Shown here one piece after another: positions 36,801-48,700 of a DNA stretch of 64,000 nucleotides. The notes below the pieces were generated by a model, which had not been told where the DNA came from, ran no database searches, and saw nothing but the letters and a program-made list of their open reading frames with translations. The DNA comes from Sipunculus nudus (Eukaryota; Annelida; Sipuncula; Golfingiida; Sipunculidae), in contig CM049307.1 of NCBI GenBank assembly GCA_026874595.1, positions 32,537,862-32,601,861 on the forward strand, read 5' to 3'. The number at the start of each line of letters is the position of its first letter. Within the stretch, counting starts at the first letter, position 1. The translations under genes were made by a program, and so were the position numbers.

Positions 36801-36830
36801 ATGGATTGACCACGGACAAAGGACCATGAC
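33830..36830 (+). mobile_element. H5 element, second copy, 3' end decayed
   Basis: 5' end ACAAGGGACCCATGGGTCAC-AGCACTCAG. The body runs parallel to 50353-52986 ('tggaaaaataagctgatttatgag', 'tgccttgcttcaagcctgcataatt', 'cagtggttttgatattaggcagt', 'gcaaaattttggattt'), ending with a decayed GGACAGCC-GACCACGGACAAAGG microsatellite near 36790-36825. The 3' hairpin is not recognisable. H2 copy B (34720-35240) is inserted in it. Confidence 0.65.
34720..35240 (+). mobile_element. H2 element, short copy B, nested in H5
   Basis: Starts ACTAGAATATGG, with a weakened 5' hairpin (TAGTCAACAAGCGAC) and GTGTATCTGC. It ends with a GGCGGCGGCGGAA microsatellite and the hairpin ATCTGCAAAAC-ttc-GTTTTGGAGGAT at 35207-35236. 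The 280-bp body units are almost gone. A local doubling, 'gacaggtgaagtgaggcatgga', is present instead (34775 and 34862). Confidence 0.72.
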
Positions 36831-37899
36831 TAAAATTCATTTTATAAAACACTATCTGATCACATGTGCAGGACTTAAATGTAAATACTGCAGCATGTGA
36901 AATAAAGTCAAGACCCATTAAAATGTTATCAGTCACAGTAGTACATCATAGCAGGACTACCCAAGGAACCAAACAAGTAACTTAATACAGCGGGCTGAAG
37001 TACAGTTCATAACACTGAAAAATAGTTCACCTGTCATTCCTGATTAATAATACATTATCAAAAAGTGTGGTGTTTGTCTCAACAATATGAATTTTTCAGT
37101 GTAACTTAACTGAAAGTTTGAGCATTGTGTATAATTTAAATGATTTGCGCAAATAATATTATCAAAATGGTATAAAGCTATATATATTGATATTAAGAGT
37201 TAATAATATTGTAATTTTCAATTGGTGTTGTCAGGTCTCAAACCCTGTCCTAAATATTAAAACTCTACACTAGAAAACCGACCAACAACAAAACATGAAA
37301 CAGTTTTGAATATAAATGTACAGCTTTATATGATTGTTATGTTATACATATTTCATTACTTAAAGGGACATAATCAGGAGCGATATTATTCCTATTCTTT
37401 CACACTTTTATTTCAGTTTAGCTTTATACAAAAGTTTCCAAGCAAAACCATCCCAGCACAAGTCTCATTATCTTCGCAAACGACTGTTGAACACCTTGTT
37501 TTACCCCTGCATGATGGTAAACACAGTCCACGTGTCTGTTTATCATAACAAGGCCGTGTGACTGGAGATCCAATTTAGAGGGGAAACACGCAGTGTTTCA
37601 GCCAGCGGGAACATGTATAACATTTCTTGGGCCATGTCAGTAAGGGCATCTCCTAATTGGCATGTGTTATGGTCCATGCAGCACACTGCCTGTCATACTG
37701 TGTTTATGTTGACACCTGCAATTGCGCCAGGTTCACTGTTTTTAACACTTGTTTATCGGAGTAAGCATATGGTTTAAAGGTATTATTTTTGCTGGTTCAG
37801 ATTAATTTTAGCTATTTTTATATTTTTCATGTTAACTAAACATGCTTTAAAGGTGATTGGGCCCCTTGAAGACTATATATATATACATTTATATATATA
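36831..37899. other. DNA without recognised genes
   Basis: Nondescript, with an 80-codon plus-strand ORF at 37306 that has no family signature. Confidence 0.4.
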
Positions 37900-38276
37900 T
37901 TTATATTTATACATATATACTATTATTATTATTATTAATATTATTATTATATATATCTTTATTCTGGAAATGAAGGCCTCAGGCCCATATATCCAACATA
38001 TATACATACAAAATACATAATACATGGTCACGTGAAAAAAAAAAACAATAATAAATGATAAGAATAAATAATTAATAAATAAACAATTAAATGAATACAG
38101 TTTTCAACAATAATAAAATATTAACAGAAATAACAGTTTTATCAACTGAATAAATACACACTGTCATATTATAAAGTAACTATTTGTGTTTCACAAAATG
38201 ATTAAAGTTAATGGTAATTACATAGAATAAATTTCATAACAACATAAAATATGATACATTGAAAATTGTTCACTTA

Positions 38277-38812
38277 CTAGTTCAAAGAATCATTTAGAAT
38301 GGACTCTCTTTTAACAAATGCAAAATATACAAATGCTGAAAGCTTATTAATTGTGACATCATTTGTTGTGGACATTAATGAAACAAAAGACATATCTTTA
38401 AATACCAACAAATATTTTTCTCTTAATGAAATATATAAAGGACATTTAATGACAAAATGGAACTCATCTTCAATATATGATTCTCCATGTTTAAGACAAA
38501 ATTTACAACATCTCTCTTCCAAGGCTATTTTCTTGTGGCGACCAACTTCTACTTCTAAGCTATGTGATGATGTTCTAAGTCTTGCTAAACTAATTCTACA
38601 TCTTCTATTTGGAACTGCTGATAAATATAATTCAGTGTTTAATAAGCTTTTAAAGATAGCATATGTTTTCAATCTTCCATTATTTTCTATGTTAGCTGTC
38701 CATTCTTGTGTTTCATTATCATGCAACCTTTGTTTGAAACCTGACAGAAATATATTAATATAATTATTACCTACATCTGGAAATATCCATGTATATCCAA
38801 ATCCAAATGAAA
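38277..38812 (-). pseudogene. LINE ORF2 C-terminal cysteine domain
   Basis: Open over most of 38277-38812, it encodes GYTWIFPDVGN, then CRISLARLRTSSH-LEVEVGRH, then RCCKFC, then the DEFHFVIKCPLY zinc-knuckle-like ending (CxxC...H...C) typical of LINE ORF2 C-termini. The frame upstream continues on the far side of the H3 insertion (…VKNIL | F.FGFGYTW). Confidence 0.85.
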
Positions 38813-39931
38813 ACTAGACATTTCTTGGCACCGCTGGTGCCATAGTATCGCCAGTATATGCATAATATAAAAGAAATCTGTCCATTAGTTTTTGACTTAT
38901 AATGCTCAGAGTGCTGTTAAGATATTCATGATTTTATGTTTTTCACCAAATATGGGAATATTCAAGGTCAAGGTCACTCTCATAGTAACGGTCATGACCC
39001 CAAATCAATAAACTGCATTCCAAAATATCCAACATTTGAAAAAAAAATTAAATTTAAAAAAAAATAATTTAAATTAAATTAAATTTTAAAATTAAATTTA
39101 AAATTAAATATACCTCATTCCATAAACCATATCTATATACATGCATAACATGAAAGAAATCTGTACATTACTGTTTGACTTATAATGCTCACAGTATATA
39201 CTGTCAAGTGGCAATGATGGGGTATTCAAAGGCACAAAAAACAAGAAAAGGACAACAGGTGGCGCCACCTATCTACTGCAAAAGACAAAACTATCCAAGA
39301 TCTTCCGTCAACTTGATTTTTGGACCAATCCATGCATCCCTTTTTAAGATATTCATGATTTTATGTGATTATCACCATATATGGTAATATTCAAGGTCAA
39401 AGCCACTCTCAAAGGAAAGGTCATGACCCCAATTTTAATATACATCATCCCATAACCCATACCTTTGTACAAGCATAATATTAAAGAAATCTGTCAATCA
39501 GTTTTTGACTTGTGATGCTAAAAGTACTAGCTGTCAAGTGGCAATGATGGGGGTATTAAACAGCACAAAAACAAGAAAAGGATACTAGGTGGCACCACCA
39601 GTTTCCGGTACATGACATCACTATCCAAGATCTTTGTCCAACTTGATTTTTGGATAAATCCATGAAAGATTTCTTGAGATATTTAAGAATTTGTGTGATT
39701 TTCCCCAAAAATGGATCTATTCAAGGTCAAGGTCACTCTCCTAGTTGAGGTCATGACCCCATTTTAAATAGGCTTCGTCCTCTCACCTATATCTATAAAT
39801 GTGTCAAGTTTGGAAAAGATCCTTGAAATATTTTTTGAGTTATTGTGTCCAAAAGAAATCTCTGCGGCGGCGGCGGCGGCGCAACCGTGCCTAAACCATA
39901 GTATCTCCAGACTATGTCTGGCGATACAATA
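38813..39931 (+). mobile_element. H3 rolling-circle-like element nested in the LINE
   Basis: Starts ACTAGACATTTC, with a perfect 5' hairpin GGCACC-gct-GGTGCC and AGTATCGCCAG. The 3' end CTGGCGATACA is its inverse and forms the terminal hairpin GTATCTCCAGAC-tat-GTCTGGCGATAC (39901-39927). CGGCGGCGGCGGCGGCG lies near 39866. The body is three units of about 320-350 bp with 'ttcaaggtcaaggtcactctc', 'ggtcatgacccca' and, in one, GGTGGCGCCACC at 39259. Removing 38813-39931 restores the LINE reading frame with no duplicated bases. Confidence 0.82.
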
Positions 39932-40773
39932 ATATATTTTTTACCCTTGTTGCCCACGTATACTTTCCTACTTCATCTAGCCTATATAATTTAGAATATA
40001 AATGCTTAGGGTACCTATAATTTTCCATTCTTAGTAATTTAACCCAATAAGAAATACATTTTAACATAAATCTGATTTTCAGAGAAAACCTTCCACACTC
40101 ACCAAGTGCTGCAGCATTTGGTGAAGAAGAGTTAATCCCAAGTACGTATTTACAAAATTAATTGTGGACCTGTTCTATTTTATCTTGTTTTTTTGTCACC
40201 CCATAATTCACTGCCATATGAAAGTACAGGTACAACCATCTTATCAAATAAAGAAAATGATTTTTTACAGTAATATATTTATTATCAGAAATGAATTTTC
40301 TTATCATTAAAACAGTTTTATTTGCTTGACACACAAGATGTTTTTCCATTTCTGCCCATTTCAGACAAGAAGTAAATACCCCTCCCAAATACCTATAACT
40401 ATTGACTACTTTGATCAAGCTTTCTTCCTTTATAATACCATTTTTCATATTTCTTTAACTTCCCCCCATTTCTAAATACAACAACTTTAGTTTTGTCCAC
40501 ATTCAACTTCATTCCATAACGGTTACAAAAATACTCAAGTTGATCAATTTGATTCTATAATCTTCCAACTGTGTCTCCAAAACAAACAATATCATCAGTG
40601 AACATTAGCATTGTCAAAGGTTGTGTTTCCTGGTCTACAAATATACCTTGATTTAATCCTGCATTGTATAATACAATTCATTCATGAAGAAGGTAAATAA
40701 AAGTGGGCTTATCACACAACCCTGTCTTATTCCAATATTACATGAAAAATATTCTGAAAGCCCCTCATTTGTA
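39932..40773 (-). pseudogene. LINE ORF2: RT motifs B, C, D-E and thumb region
   Basis: Between the two nested insertions, in order on the minus strand: TNEGLSEYFSC, GIRQGC, ISPLLFTFFMN, FTDD (catalytic aspartates at 40591-40602), LEYFCNRYGMKLNVDKTKVV, then YRYLGGVFTSCLKW and QANKTVLMIRKFI. A frameshift near 40440 and stop codons are present. Confidence 0.85.
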
Positions 40774-42241
40774 ACTAGAATACGTGTAGTTGACAAGCGA
40801 CTATGTGTATCCGCCTAAATCAGAGTGGAACAGGTGAAGTGAGGCATGGATTGAGTGGCAAGGGAAAATTGAGTGTTGCATATTAGCATGGATGTCTTTA
40901 GCCAAATTGTGTATGTAGGTTGCCCCCAATACCACAAAATCCAGAAAGCCGTCCAAGTTGTATACATATGCAAAATTTAAGGCAGATAAGTCAAACCACT
41001 ACATCATGTATATGAGTGATTTTAGCCCGTGGCAGACAAACAGATGGACGCTGAGCAAAAATGGCTGCAGGTGGCGCCACCAGTTTTGCGTATGATGAAG
41101 AGCCATGTGAGATCTATACACATGCAAAATTTTAGCCCAATCGGTCAAACAGTTCCCGAGATATGAGCTTGGATGTCTGCAGTGTAAACATGAATGTAGG
41201 TGGCGCCACCTGTCATAAAAAAAGAAAAGCTATCCAGGATGTGTACGCATGCCGAATTTCAGGTAAATTAGTCAAGTCACTGCAGAGATATGAGTGATTT
41301 TAACCCAAGGCAGACGAACAGATGGACACTGTGCAAACATGGTTGCAGGTGGTGCCACCAGTTTTTGTGTATGTTATAAAGCTCTCCAAGGGCTACATTT
41401 GTGCAAAAAAAAATTTTCCTGATCGGTCAAACGGTTCCCGAGATATGAGCTTGGATGTCTGCAGCATAAACGTGAATGTAGGTGGCGCCACCTGTCATAA
41501 AATCAGAAAAGCTATCCAGGATGTGTACACATGCCAAATTTCAGGTGAATTAGTCAAGTCACTGCAGAGATATGAGTGATTTTAACCCAAGGCAGACGAA
41601 CAGATGGACACTGTGCAAACATGGTTGCAGGTGGCGCCACCATTTTTTGTGTATGTTATCAAGCTCTCCAAGGGCTACATTTGTGCAAAAAATTTTTCCT
41701 GATCGGTCAAACGGTTCCCGAGATATGAGCTTGGATGTCTGCAGCGTAAACGTGAATGTAGGTGGCGCCACCTGTCATAAAATCAGAAAAGCTATCCAGG
41801 ATGTTTACGCATGCCTAATTTCAGGTGCATTAGTCTAGTCACTGCAGAGAAATGAGTGATTTTAACCCAAGGCAGACGAACAGATGGACACTGTGCAAAC
41901 ATGGTTGCAAGTGGCGCCACCATTTTTTGTGTATGTTATAAAGCTCTCCAAGGGCTACATTTGTGTAAAAAAAATTTTCCTGATCGGTCAAACGGTTCCC
42001 GAGATATGTGGGTTTATGTGTGGAAACAGACGCACAAACGGACGCAGAGCGCAGAGGAAAGGTCAGAGGTCAAAACAAAATTGGGGCGCAGCAGTTCACA
42101 TGTTACCCGAACATAATCCCGGGTTTCGTAAAATTCCGCCCAGTGGTTTCGGAGGAGTTCTCCGGACACCTACGCCGCGGCGGCGGAGGCGTGCAGCTGA
42201 AAACATAGTATCCGCAAAACTCTGTTTTGGCGGATACAATA
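40774..42241 (+). mobile_element. H2 element, best-preserved copy C, nested in the LINE
   Basis: Starts ACTAGAATACGTG, with the 5' hairpin GTAGTTG-acaag-CGACTAT and GTGTATCCGCC. The 3' hairpin GTATCCGCAAAAC-tct-GTTTTGGCGGATAC is at 42208-42237, preceded by CGCCGCGGCGGCGGAGGCG. The body is about three tandem units of 280 bp with exact GGTGGCGCCACC at 41070, 41199, 41481, 41630 and 41761. Each unit also holds 'cctgatcggtcaaacggttcc' and 'gagatatgag'. The 85-121-codon ORFs are unit translations. Removal rejoins the LINE codons (...QSCV | TNEG...) with no target duplication. Confidence 0.85.
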
Positions 42242-43303
42242 ACACATGACTGAAATTAAGCATACATGGACTTTAAAATATTTAACATTTTTCCTTGTAT
42301 CCCACACTTATGAAGTACATAAAATAATATTTTGTGTTGTAAACAATCGAAAACTTTGGAAAAATCTATGAAAATTGCATAAAATCTTCCTTTTTTCCTC
42401 GTCAGATATGTTTCAATTAAAGACATTAGAGTAAACATATTATCTGTAGTACTGTATTTTCTTCTGTAACCTGCCTGTTCTTCAAGAAATATACTGTTGG
42501 CTTCAGCCCATTTAATTAATCTTTCATTAAGAATTTTTGTGAATAACTTGCTAACAGTATTTAATAGTGAGATACCTCTGTAATTATTTGGATCATTGGT
42601 GGAGCCCTTTTTATATAATGGAAAAATAATGGCTTTAGACCATTCTGCTGGGAATTCACCTTTAGAATAAATAATATTAAAGAAACTTTCTAATAATGGT
42701 ACTAAAAGAGTTTGGTTTTCTTTCTGGACCAGGAGCTTTACCACTTTTCATATCCAATAAAGTTTTCCTTATTTTCTCTTGGTTTATATCCATATTAATA
42801 TCATTTAAGAGTTCATCTGAGTTATCATCCTGAAAGTTATATTCATCAATGTACTTTTCAAAGTCCTTATCTAAAGAATTAAAATTCTCTGTGAACAGAC
42901 ATTTAAAATATTTAACCCATTTATCTTTTGTAATGTTACTGCTTACATTCTTTCTCTTTGATACTTTAATCTTCCTAAACAAATCATTTAAAGTTCTACA
43001 TTGCTGTAGATCCCTTATAAGTGAACGATTATATTTCATCTTATGCAATTTACATATTTCTTTAAATTTTAATTTAGCTATTCTATATTCCATGAAATCA
43101 GTTTCACTGTTTGAGATTCTGAATTTATTCAAAGCTCTGTATTTTTCTCTCTTCATAATTGTACATTCTTCTGTCCACCAATTCGGCTGCTTGTATATTA
43201 ATTTATTTGCCTTACCACTAGTTTTCTTTTCATAAGTTTGTATTGCTATGTACTCAAATAAATTTTGTAACAGAGAAGCACTATTTTCAATATCATTTAA
43301 CAT
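42242..43303 (-). pseudogene. LINE ORF2: linker and RT motifs 0-A
   Basis: The most coding-like part of the LINE. The linker reads PNWWTEECTIMKREKYRALN and KAPGPE. The RT part has FPLYKKGSTNDPNNYRGISL, EEQAGYRRKYSTTDNMFTL, YAIFIDFSKVFDCL and HKCGIQGKMLNILKSMY. One frameshift near 42700-42750 separates linker and RT, and a TAA follows SMYA at about 42262. The plus-strand ORF at 42849-43235 is its antisense shadow. Confidence 0.9.
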
Positions 43304-43374
43304 ATGGTTTTGAAAAGTGTCAATTTTATTTAAAACATATTGATCCTGTGTTGGTTGATAATTAGTGTTTTTTT

Positions 43375-43700
43375 CTTTTTCGATATTGGTTCCATTCTAT
43401 TATATCTTCTGCTATATTGGTTTGATCAATGTAAAATTCTATTTCAAATGTTCCAATTACTGGAAAATGATCAGATGTGTCATTATTTAAAACCTCAAAA
43501 GATTTAAAGTTATTAAAAATCTCAGAACTTACTATAATATAATCAATAAGTGATGCCCCTTTGGATGACATATATGTCATGTTCCCATCAGTATCTGGTG
43601 CAAGTCTGCCATTTAAGGTATGAACATTTAAATTTATACACAATTCTTGAAGCGAGTGCCCAAATTTGTTAATAACTTTATCTTTGGATTTTCTTGGAGA
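43375..43700 (-). pseudogene. LINE endonuclease, C-terminal part
   Basis: Encodes RKSKDKVINKFGHSLQELC, LNGRLAPDTDGNMTYMSSKG, SLIDYIIVSSEIFNNF and NDTSDHFPVIGTFEI. The DY and SDHFPV motifs are those of the APE-type endonuclease. Upstream of about 43700 the sequence becomes an ATT/AAT low-complexity run, which marks the 5' truncation point. Confidence 0.85.
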
Positions 43701-43869
43701 AATTATTATTAATAAATAAAAAAAAAATATTATTATTATAAGTTTTAGTCCTTTGAAAGACATCAAGTTTCCACTGCACCAACTTACAACTTGAATAAAT
43801 AAAAAGCTAATCGATATATGAGAGGTTCTGAATGTATGGATGTCATAAGAAAAAGTGTTCAATTGCAGA

Positions 43870-44504
43870 ACATCAGGATACTTTATACCTGTAATTTATT
43901 GAGACCATTCGTTCAGGGCTAATACCAGCAGCCTGTCCTGAGAAACCGCTGGAGATTTCCTAATCACTGTTAAGGACAGGATAATTCCTGATATCTCACA
44001 TCAGAGAAGACATGAGCGGATCAACTGCACCATTGTAAACCACATCAGTGGCCAATGACCACGGCTACAGAGGCTGGCATGATGAGCATTAACTGCTATT
44101 ATATTGAAAGTATGCTGATCTCCTGTCAACCATTGTATTAACATCCCGCCAGGAGGATGTCCCCTGCCACATCAACGTTAGTTACTCTCCCTGCTCTGAA
44201 GCTGCTAATGACATCAGACAGCCATTAGAATCCTGTCGTACAACCTCAATATCAAGTCAGAAATTAATTTATAAACACTACAACTGTGAATGCTGTTACA
44301 GGTGGTGGATAATGTGACCTAACTGTCAAAAAGACAAGTAAAAGACCCTGTTCAAACCCTTCAAATGGTAAACCATCCAGGGCAAGACCAAGTGATGTCA
44401 ATATAAGAGATGTATGTCAGATATAGGTCTGCCCTCCTATGGCCTCCCCATCTCCGAATTTGAGAGAAAAGATATGCATGGACTACTTTACAAGTATACT
44501 GTTA
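43870..44504. other. Higher-complexity DNA without ORF, possible conserved noncoding sequence
   Basis: 43880-44260 is less AT-rich than its surroundings, matches no repeat here, and is dotted with ATTA/TAAT cores ('gctaatgacatcagacagccattag'). No ORF and no splice-like exon was identified. Confidence 0.3.
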
Positions 44505-44986
44505 ACAAATAAATGTCTATTTCAGCTGATTTGACCTTGAATATCAAGGTCACTGTTCATTAAACACACCCAAAATTTTGGTAGACACAATTCACGTGAC
44601 ATATTACATGAAAATATGTTGAGTGGTTTAAAAGTTATAGAATTCACAATGTATATCTATTTCAACTGATTTGAACATGAAGAGAAGGTCAAGGTCATCA
44701 GTTTCCTGGGTATAAAATTTGATGTAAAAATATGCAATACTTCAAAAGTTCACAACAAATTTATAATTTGACTTATTTGACCCTTGAAGGTGAAGGTCAA
44801 GGTCACTGGTTTTCGAACTCTTGCAAGGTTTTGGTATTAACAATTCAAATTTTAAATATCATGAAAAAAATATTTAAAAATTGCGTTAAGAAAAATGACA
44901 GATGCTGCCGATGACTGTGAATCATAATTACCACAACAGATGACACTCTGTATGTCCCCCCTCCATGGGAGTGGAGACATAAATAA
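44505..44986 (+). mobile_element. H9 element fragment, 3' part
   Basis: Two body units with 'gatttgaccttgaatatcaaggtcact' and 'cttgaaggtgaaggtcaaggtcact', then a 3' hairpin TATGTCCCCCCTCC-atgg-GAGTGGAGACATA at 44951-44981 that matches the H9 end at 13354. The 5' end is missing. Confidence 0.68.
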
Positions 44987-45484
44987 TGACAGGATTTTTC
45001 ACTGTCAGGTTCATGGTCTGTAGATGGCCTTGTCTTTGGAACAGTGAAGACTACCCTTTTATTTAGGGTATCATCATGGAGCCTTCTGGATTTCAGGTTT
45101 CCAATTTTGTCCACTCTTTTAAGGAATAATCTGGAAGTCATGATCCTGATGATGAGGCTCTTTATCTGAGATATATGAGACTTTATTCACAAGTTGCTGA
45201 TCATGAAAATTTTACATGTCTTCAGAGGCCACGGCAGAGTTACAAACAGAGAAAGACTAACTCAGTAATTACTAGGCACTGATTTTAAACTGTAAAATTG
45301 CATACCCAAGATTTTACTGATATAATTAGGGAAAAACTTCAAGGCATTTTTGATAATGTAGACAGTGCTACTATTTATATACACCAGGCACAGTATTGTT
45401 TTTATCTCAAACATTAAGTGTAACAATAATTCTACTACTGTACTAGCTAATAAATTTTCTCTCAGTTACATATTTATATATATA
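44987..45484. other. DNA without recognised gene
   Basis: A minus-strand ORF reads through about 45141-44990 but has no recognised family and no convincing splice sites. It is not claimed as an exon. Confidence 0.35.
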
Positions 45485-45761
45485 TGTAATGTATATGCAT
45501 GGGAAACTTGCTGTGCACAGGGCTGGTCAGCCAGAACCTGATACATTTGGTATGTAGGAACTAGGAACCCACAGGGGGATAGGGCGAGTCAGGGTAGCTG
45601 CAGAAAAGTCAAGTGTAGGGATTTGGGCTGGCTGGTTGACTCTACCATGTTCACTGCTGTACACCGCTCTTGCTTATAGTAAAGGTGTCTTACATCATCC
45701 ATTCGTGTTTTTGGTTTGTCAACAACTATAAGAACCCAAAGCAAACCCAATAGTCGTTACA
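45485..45761. mobile_element. Possible solo LTR
   Basis: 277-bp stretch, less AT-rich than its flanks, bounded by TGTAATG... and ...GTCGTTACA (TG...CA ends with TGTAA/TTACA inverted). It contains 'cagggctggtcagcc' and ends 'caactataagaacccaaagc..cccaatagtcgttaca', which is LTR-like. No matching second LTR, coding region or clear target duplication is visible. Confidence 0.35.
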
Positions 45762-48700
45762 TTTGTACACACAATATCTCAAAACACAAGTTAGGTGGTG
45801 GGATGGACTATAAATTATAAAGTATGTGAATAGCAAATGGTGAAACTGATAGAATAAATGTCTCAAGAGCTACATAACTCTGCAGTGTGTTTCTATAGAA
45901 TACAATACTCTACTGAAAAAAGAAGGGGGCAGGACAGATGGATAGACTGGCAGAGAGAAGTCAACAGAAACAATTTTCAAAATTAATAAAAACATTTAAA
46001 CTTTATTTAAAACCACAAAAATGGTTAACATATCCATCCATCTTTTTCTGTTATGTTTATGCAATAGTCATCTTCTTGCAACTGTAAGTTCCTGTAATTG
46101 AAGTCACTGGCATGGTATGGCTGAACCAGTGTCATTTAACCTATCACCATGACTGAGATTGCATTTTAATGATGATGACATTAATAACTGATAAGTTGAT
46201 GGCAGCAGATTGATGAGCCTAAAACTTTCAATAAATTTTCTTTGAGATCATAGCTTGATGAACTTCAAAAGACCAAATTTTAACCCAAATTGAGAATGAA
46301 TCCATATTCATTTTCACTGGATGGAAAATACAAATGAATGATTCTGAATAATTGGTTCTGCACTTTTTAAATGAATTTACCATGCCATAATTAAGATCTT
46401 AATCAATCCTTCTTAATGGACCAATGGATAATACAGAGGAGATCCTGATAAAACATTGATGTAACATTTCTGTGAAAAGAAAACCAAGATTAATAAACCT
46501 CCAAAAGAAAAGTCCAAAAACAACTGAGTTGTTGAGAGAGAAAGATTGATCAAGATGGAGAGAAGTTAGTGTAAAACCATCCTGAAGAGACTATAAATAC
46601 CAAGGCAGCAGGCTCTACATCTTCTGCTAATGAGAAGATGAGCTGCGTGGATGATTTCAGGGTACCTTACATTTTCAGACATAGTCACATCATTATCTCT
46701 TCCTGGACTGAGTAATTACCATTATTACTACCTGGTCTTCTTTATACTTCATTTTATTTTCAAAACTTAAATGTCCATGTTAATATATAAAACTTTTCTT
46801 GTGCCAAATCAATTTTGTTTTCACAAGAAGCATACAAACTGTACACAGCATAGGTAACAGAACATTTTGTGGTAATAAAGATAAGAATCTGCACTGCATT
46901 CTTTTTATTATATTTTGATCAAATATAGCCATGTTAAGCTGGGCAAGAGTACATGATATATTGAAAACAGATATCATCTCTGCATGGTCCCAAGATGTTA
47001 TATATGTCTTGATGGTTGTAACTGGTTTCATGCTTTGAATTGTACATCACATTCCAAAAGGTTAAAGTTTCTGATATAACAATGCTGGCATCTACAGACA
47101 TTCCCAGTCTTTGTTTTTCAAATGTGTTAACCTTTCAGTAAGTCATTACAATACCTTGAAAGTTAAACAATATTCTACATGTGCAGACCAACTGAGCTTG
47201 GGTGCAGAGGTTGCATCCATGTGAAAAACATCTTTGCCAGGGGGTCACAGCCCAAGAATACATTTTTAATTTGACTTGACAGTAACAGTAGTCAAGAATC
47301 TGAATAATTGAAAAACTGTGCAGTACTCAAACAAATGAGACCACTAACTGTGAGCCTTTGCTGTATAACCAAAATCAATTTATGGCCAACAATAAAATAT
47401 CTTCAAATTCACAAGTATTATCTGATAAACAATAAAACAAGATTGATGACTCAATGATTTTCAGTTGAGCAGTATGTTCCTAACTGCTGGTAAAATGGAA
47501 CAAGGGATCCATGCATCACAGCTCAATGCTGTCTATCAGACAATCTGCATTTATTCCTATTACATCTATAATATAAATGCCAGTGGTCGCACTAGACTCC
47601 TGTCACAGAATTCCTATGTGGCAATGAATAGGATATGCACATTTGTGGTCTTAAACTGTTAGGAATAATGCAAAGTATGTCCTAAGGGGGTCCTTTTTCT
47701 TATTTAAAAAAACAGGGTTTTCAATTTATTTTACAAGAAGCTATCGCAGCCCCATCTGTTGATTACTGATTGTGTATCATGGTAGAAAGCAGTTTGTTTC
47801 TATGAAGCAATACCTGAGACCCTACACAGAGTTCCTAGATCATCAACAAACACAATTTGTTTCTTTTAGAAAATATGTGACAAGAAAGGTTTTGAATTAA
47901 CTATCTATTGCCTTATCTGTTGCTTATTAATTCACATATAATCTTTAGGCATGTTATTCCTATGCCATGTGGAACAAAATATCCACAGGTCAGGGGTGAG
48001 CTGTTGTATAATCCATTAATATGAAAGTCCAAAACACATTTTATATACTTTATTTAAATCTTTCTTTTAAAAAAAAAATTGTGGAGGTAACCATAACCAT
48101 TTTCAAATCCTGACTTATATAGTTCTTCAGCTAATTATGCAGATCTGCAGAGTTTCATTTCAGTTTTGGACAAGGTTACAGGGTGGTAGCACTTGCTTAC
48201 TGAATTTTTTTTATTTTTTAAACTGGTGTCACTCTGGCCCTTGCACCTGATACACTTGTCTGTGAGTGAAACATGGCTCTTGGGTACAGTCTTCCCATAT
48301 TTCCTGCTGAGCCCATACCCATGGTCATTAGGGGCCTACCATGAACATCTCTGTTCATGGGCTGAGATTGAACTCATGATCTCTCAGTTTCAATATTGTG
48401 CTCAAAACCAAACCAAAGAAGCCCTTTTTTTTCATTTAAATCTGTTTGAGAAGAAAATTTTTGAATTTCTGAAGATGTATTAGTGTCATTAAACAGCAAC
48501 CCATGTAATAGGTGAATTATGATTATCAATAAATCTGGAGACAATCCATATAGTAACATTCTGGTGCAATCTTGATAAAATTACCCAGACTGAAGAATAA
48601 TTGAGCATATATACTTCCTTTCTTTAATTAGGTTTTAAGTCTTTTCAAGTTTGTTCAGGCATACAAAATGCATGCAACTGAACATCTGACCTTTAAGATA

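Larger units (their letters stand above)
37900..43720 (-). pseudogene. 5'-truncated APE-type LINE (non-LTR retrotransposon), dead
   Basis: One LINE copy on the minus strand, cut by H3 (38813-39931) and H2 (40774-42241). Reading leftward: the end of the endonuclease (about 43700-43375; SLIDYIIVSS and TSDHFPV, the SDH catalytic motif), a linker (43303-42760), and RT motifs YRGISLL, EQAGYRRKYSTTD, FIDFSKVFDCL (motif A), then across the H2 insertion GIRQGC-ISPLL (motif B), FTDD (motif C, 40591-40602) and YGMKLNVDKTKVVVF. The C-terminal cysteine domain follows (CCKFC...H...C). The 3' UTR has AATAAA and an (AAT)n tail at about 37918-37960. Frameshifts and in-frame stops show it is inactive. Truncation falls within the endonuclease near 43700. 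The clade (RTE/Proto2-like or another) is not resolved. Confidence 0.88.

Noticed and set aside
38299-38763. 154-codon plus-strand ORF
   Set aside because: Exact antisense of the LINE ORF2 C-terminal domain, which has the recognisable motifs.
41322-42249. Overlapping ORFs of 66-121 codons (repeating GGATCHKIRKAIQDV and PDRSNGSRD) in H2 copies
   Set aside because: They are translations of the 280-bp tandem unit in several frames, broken differently in each copy. The conserved signal is the DNA palindrome, not a protein.
42849-43235. 128-codon plus-strand ORF
   Set aside because: Antisense shadow of the LINE linker region.
44990-45141. Minus-strand open segment (VDKIGNLKSRRLHDDTLNKR) considered as an exon
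   Set aside because: No convincing splice sites or family match. It abuts the H9 3' end.
47461-47535. Possible decayed H-type ends ('tcagttgagc' and 'acaagggatccatgcatcac')
   Set aside because: Too short and diverged, and no body sequence follows.
48300-48420. tRNA-SINE-like B box (GAGTTCAATCTC on the minus strand)
   Set aside because: Only one box is recognisable, with no A box at the right distance and no tail.
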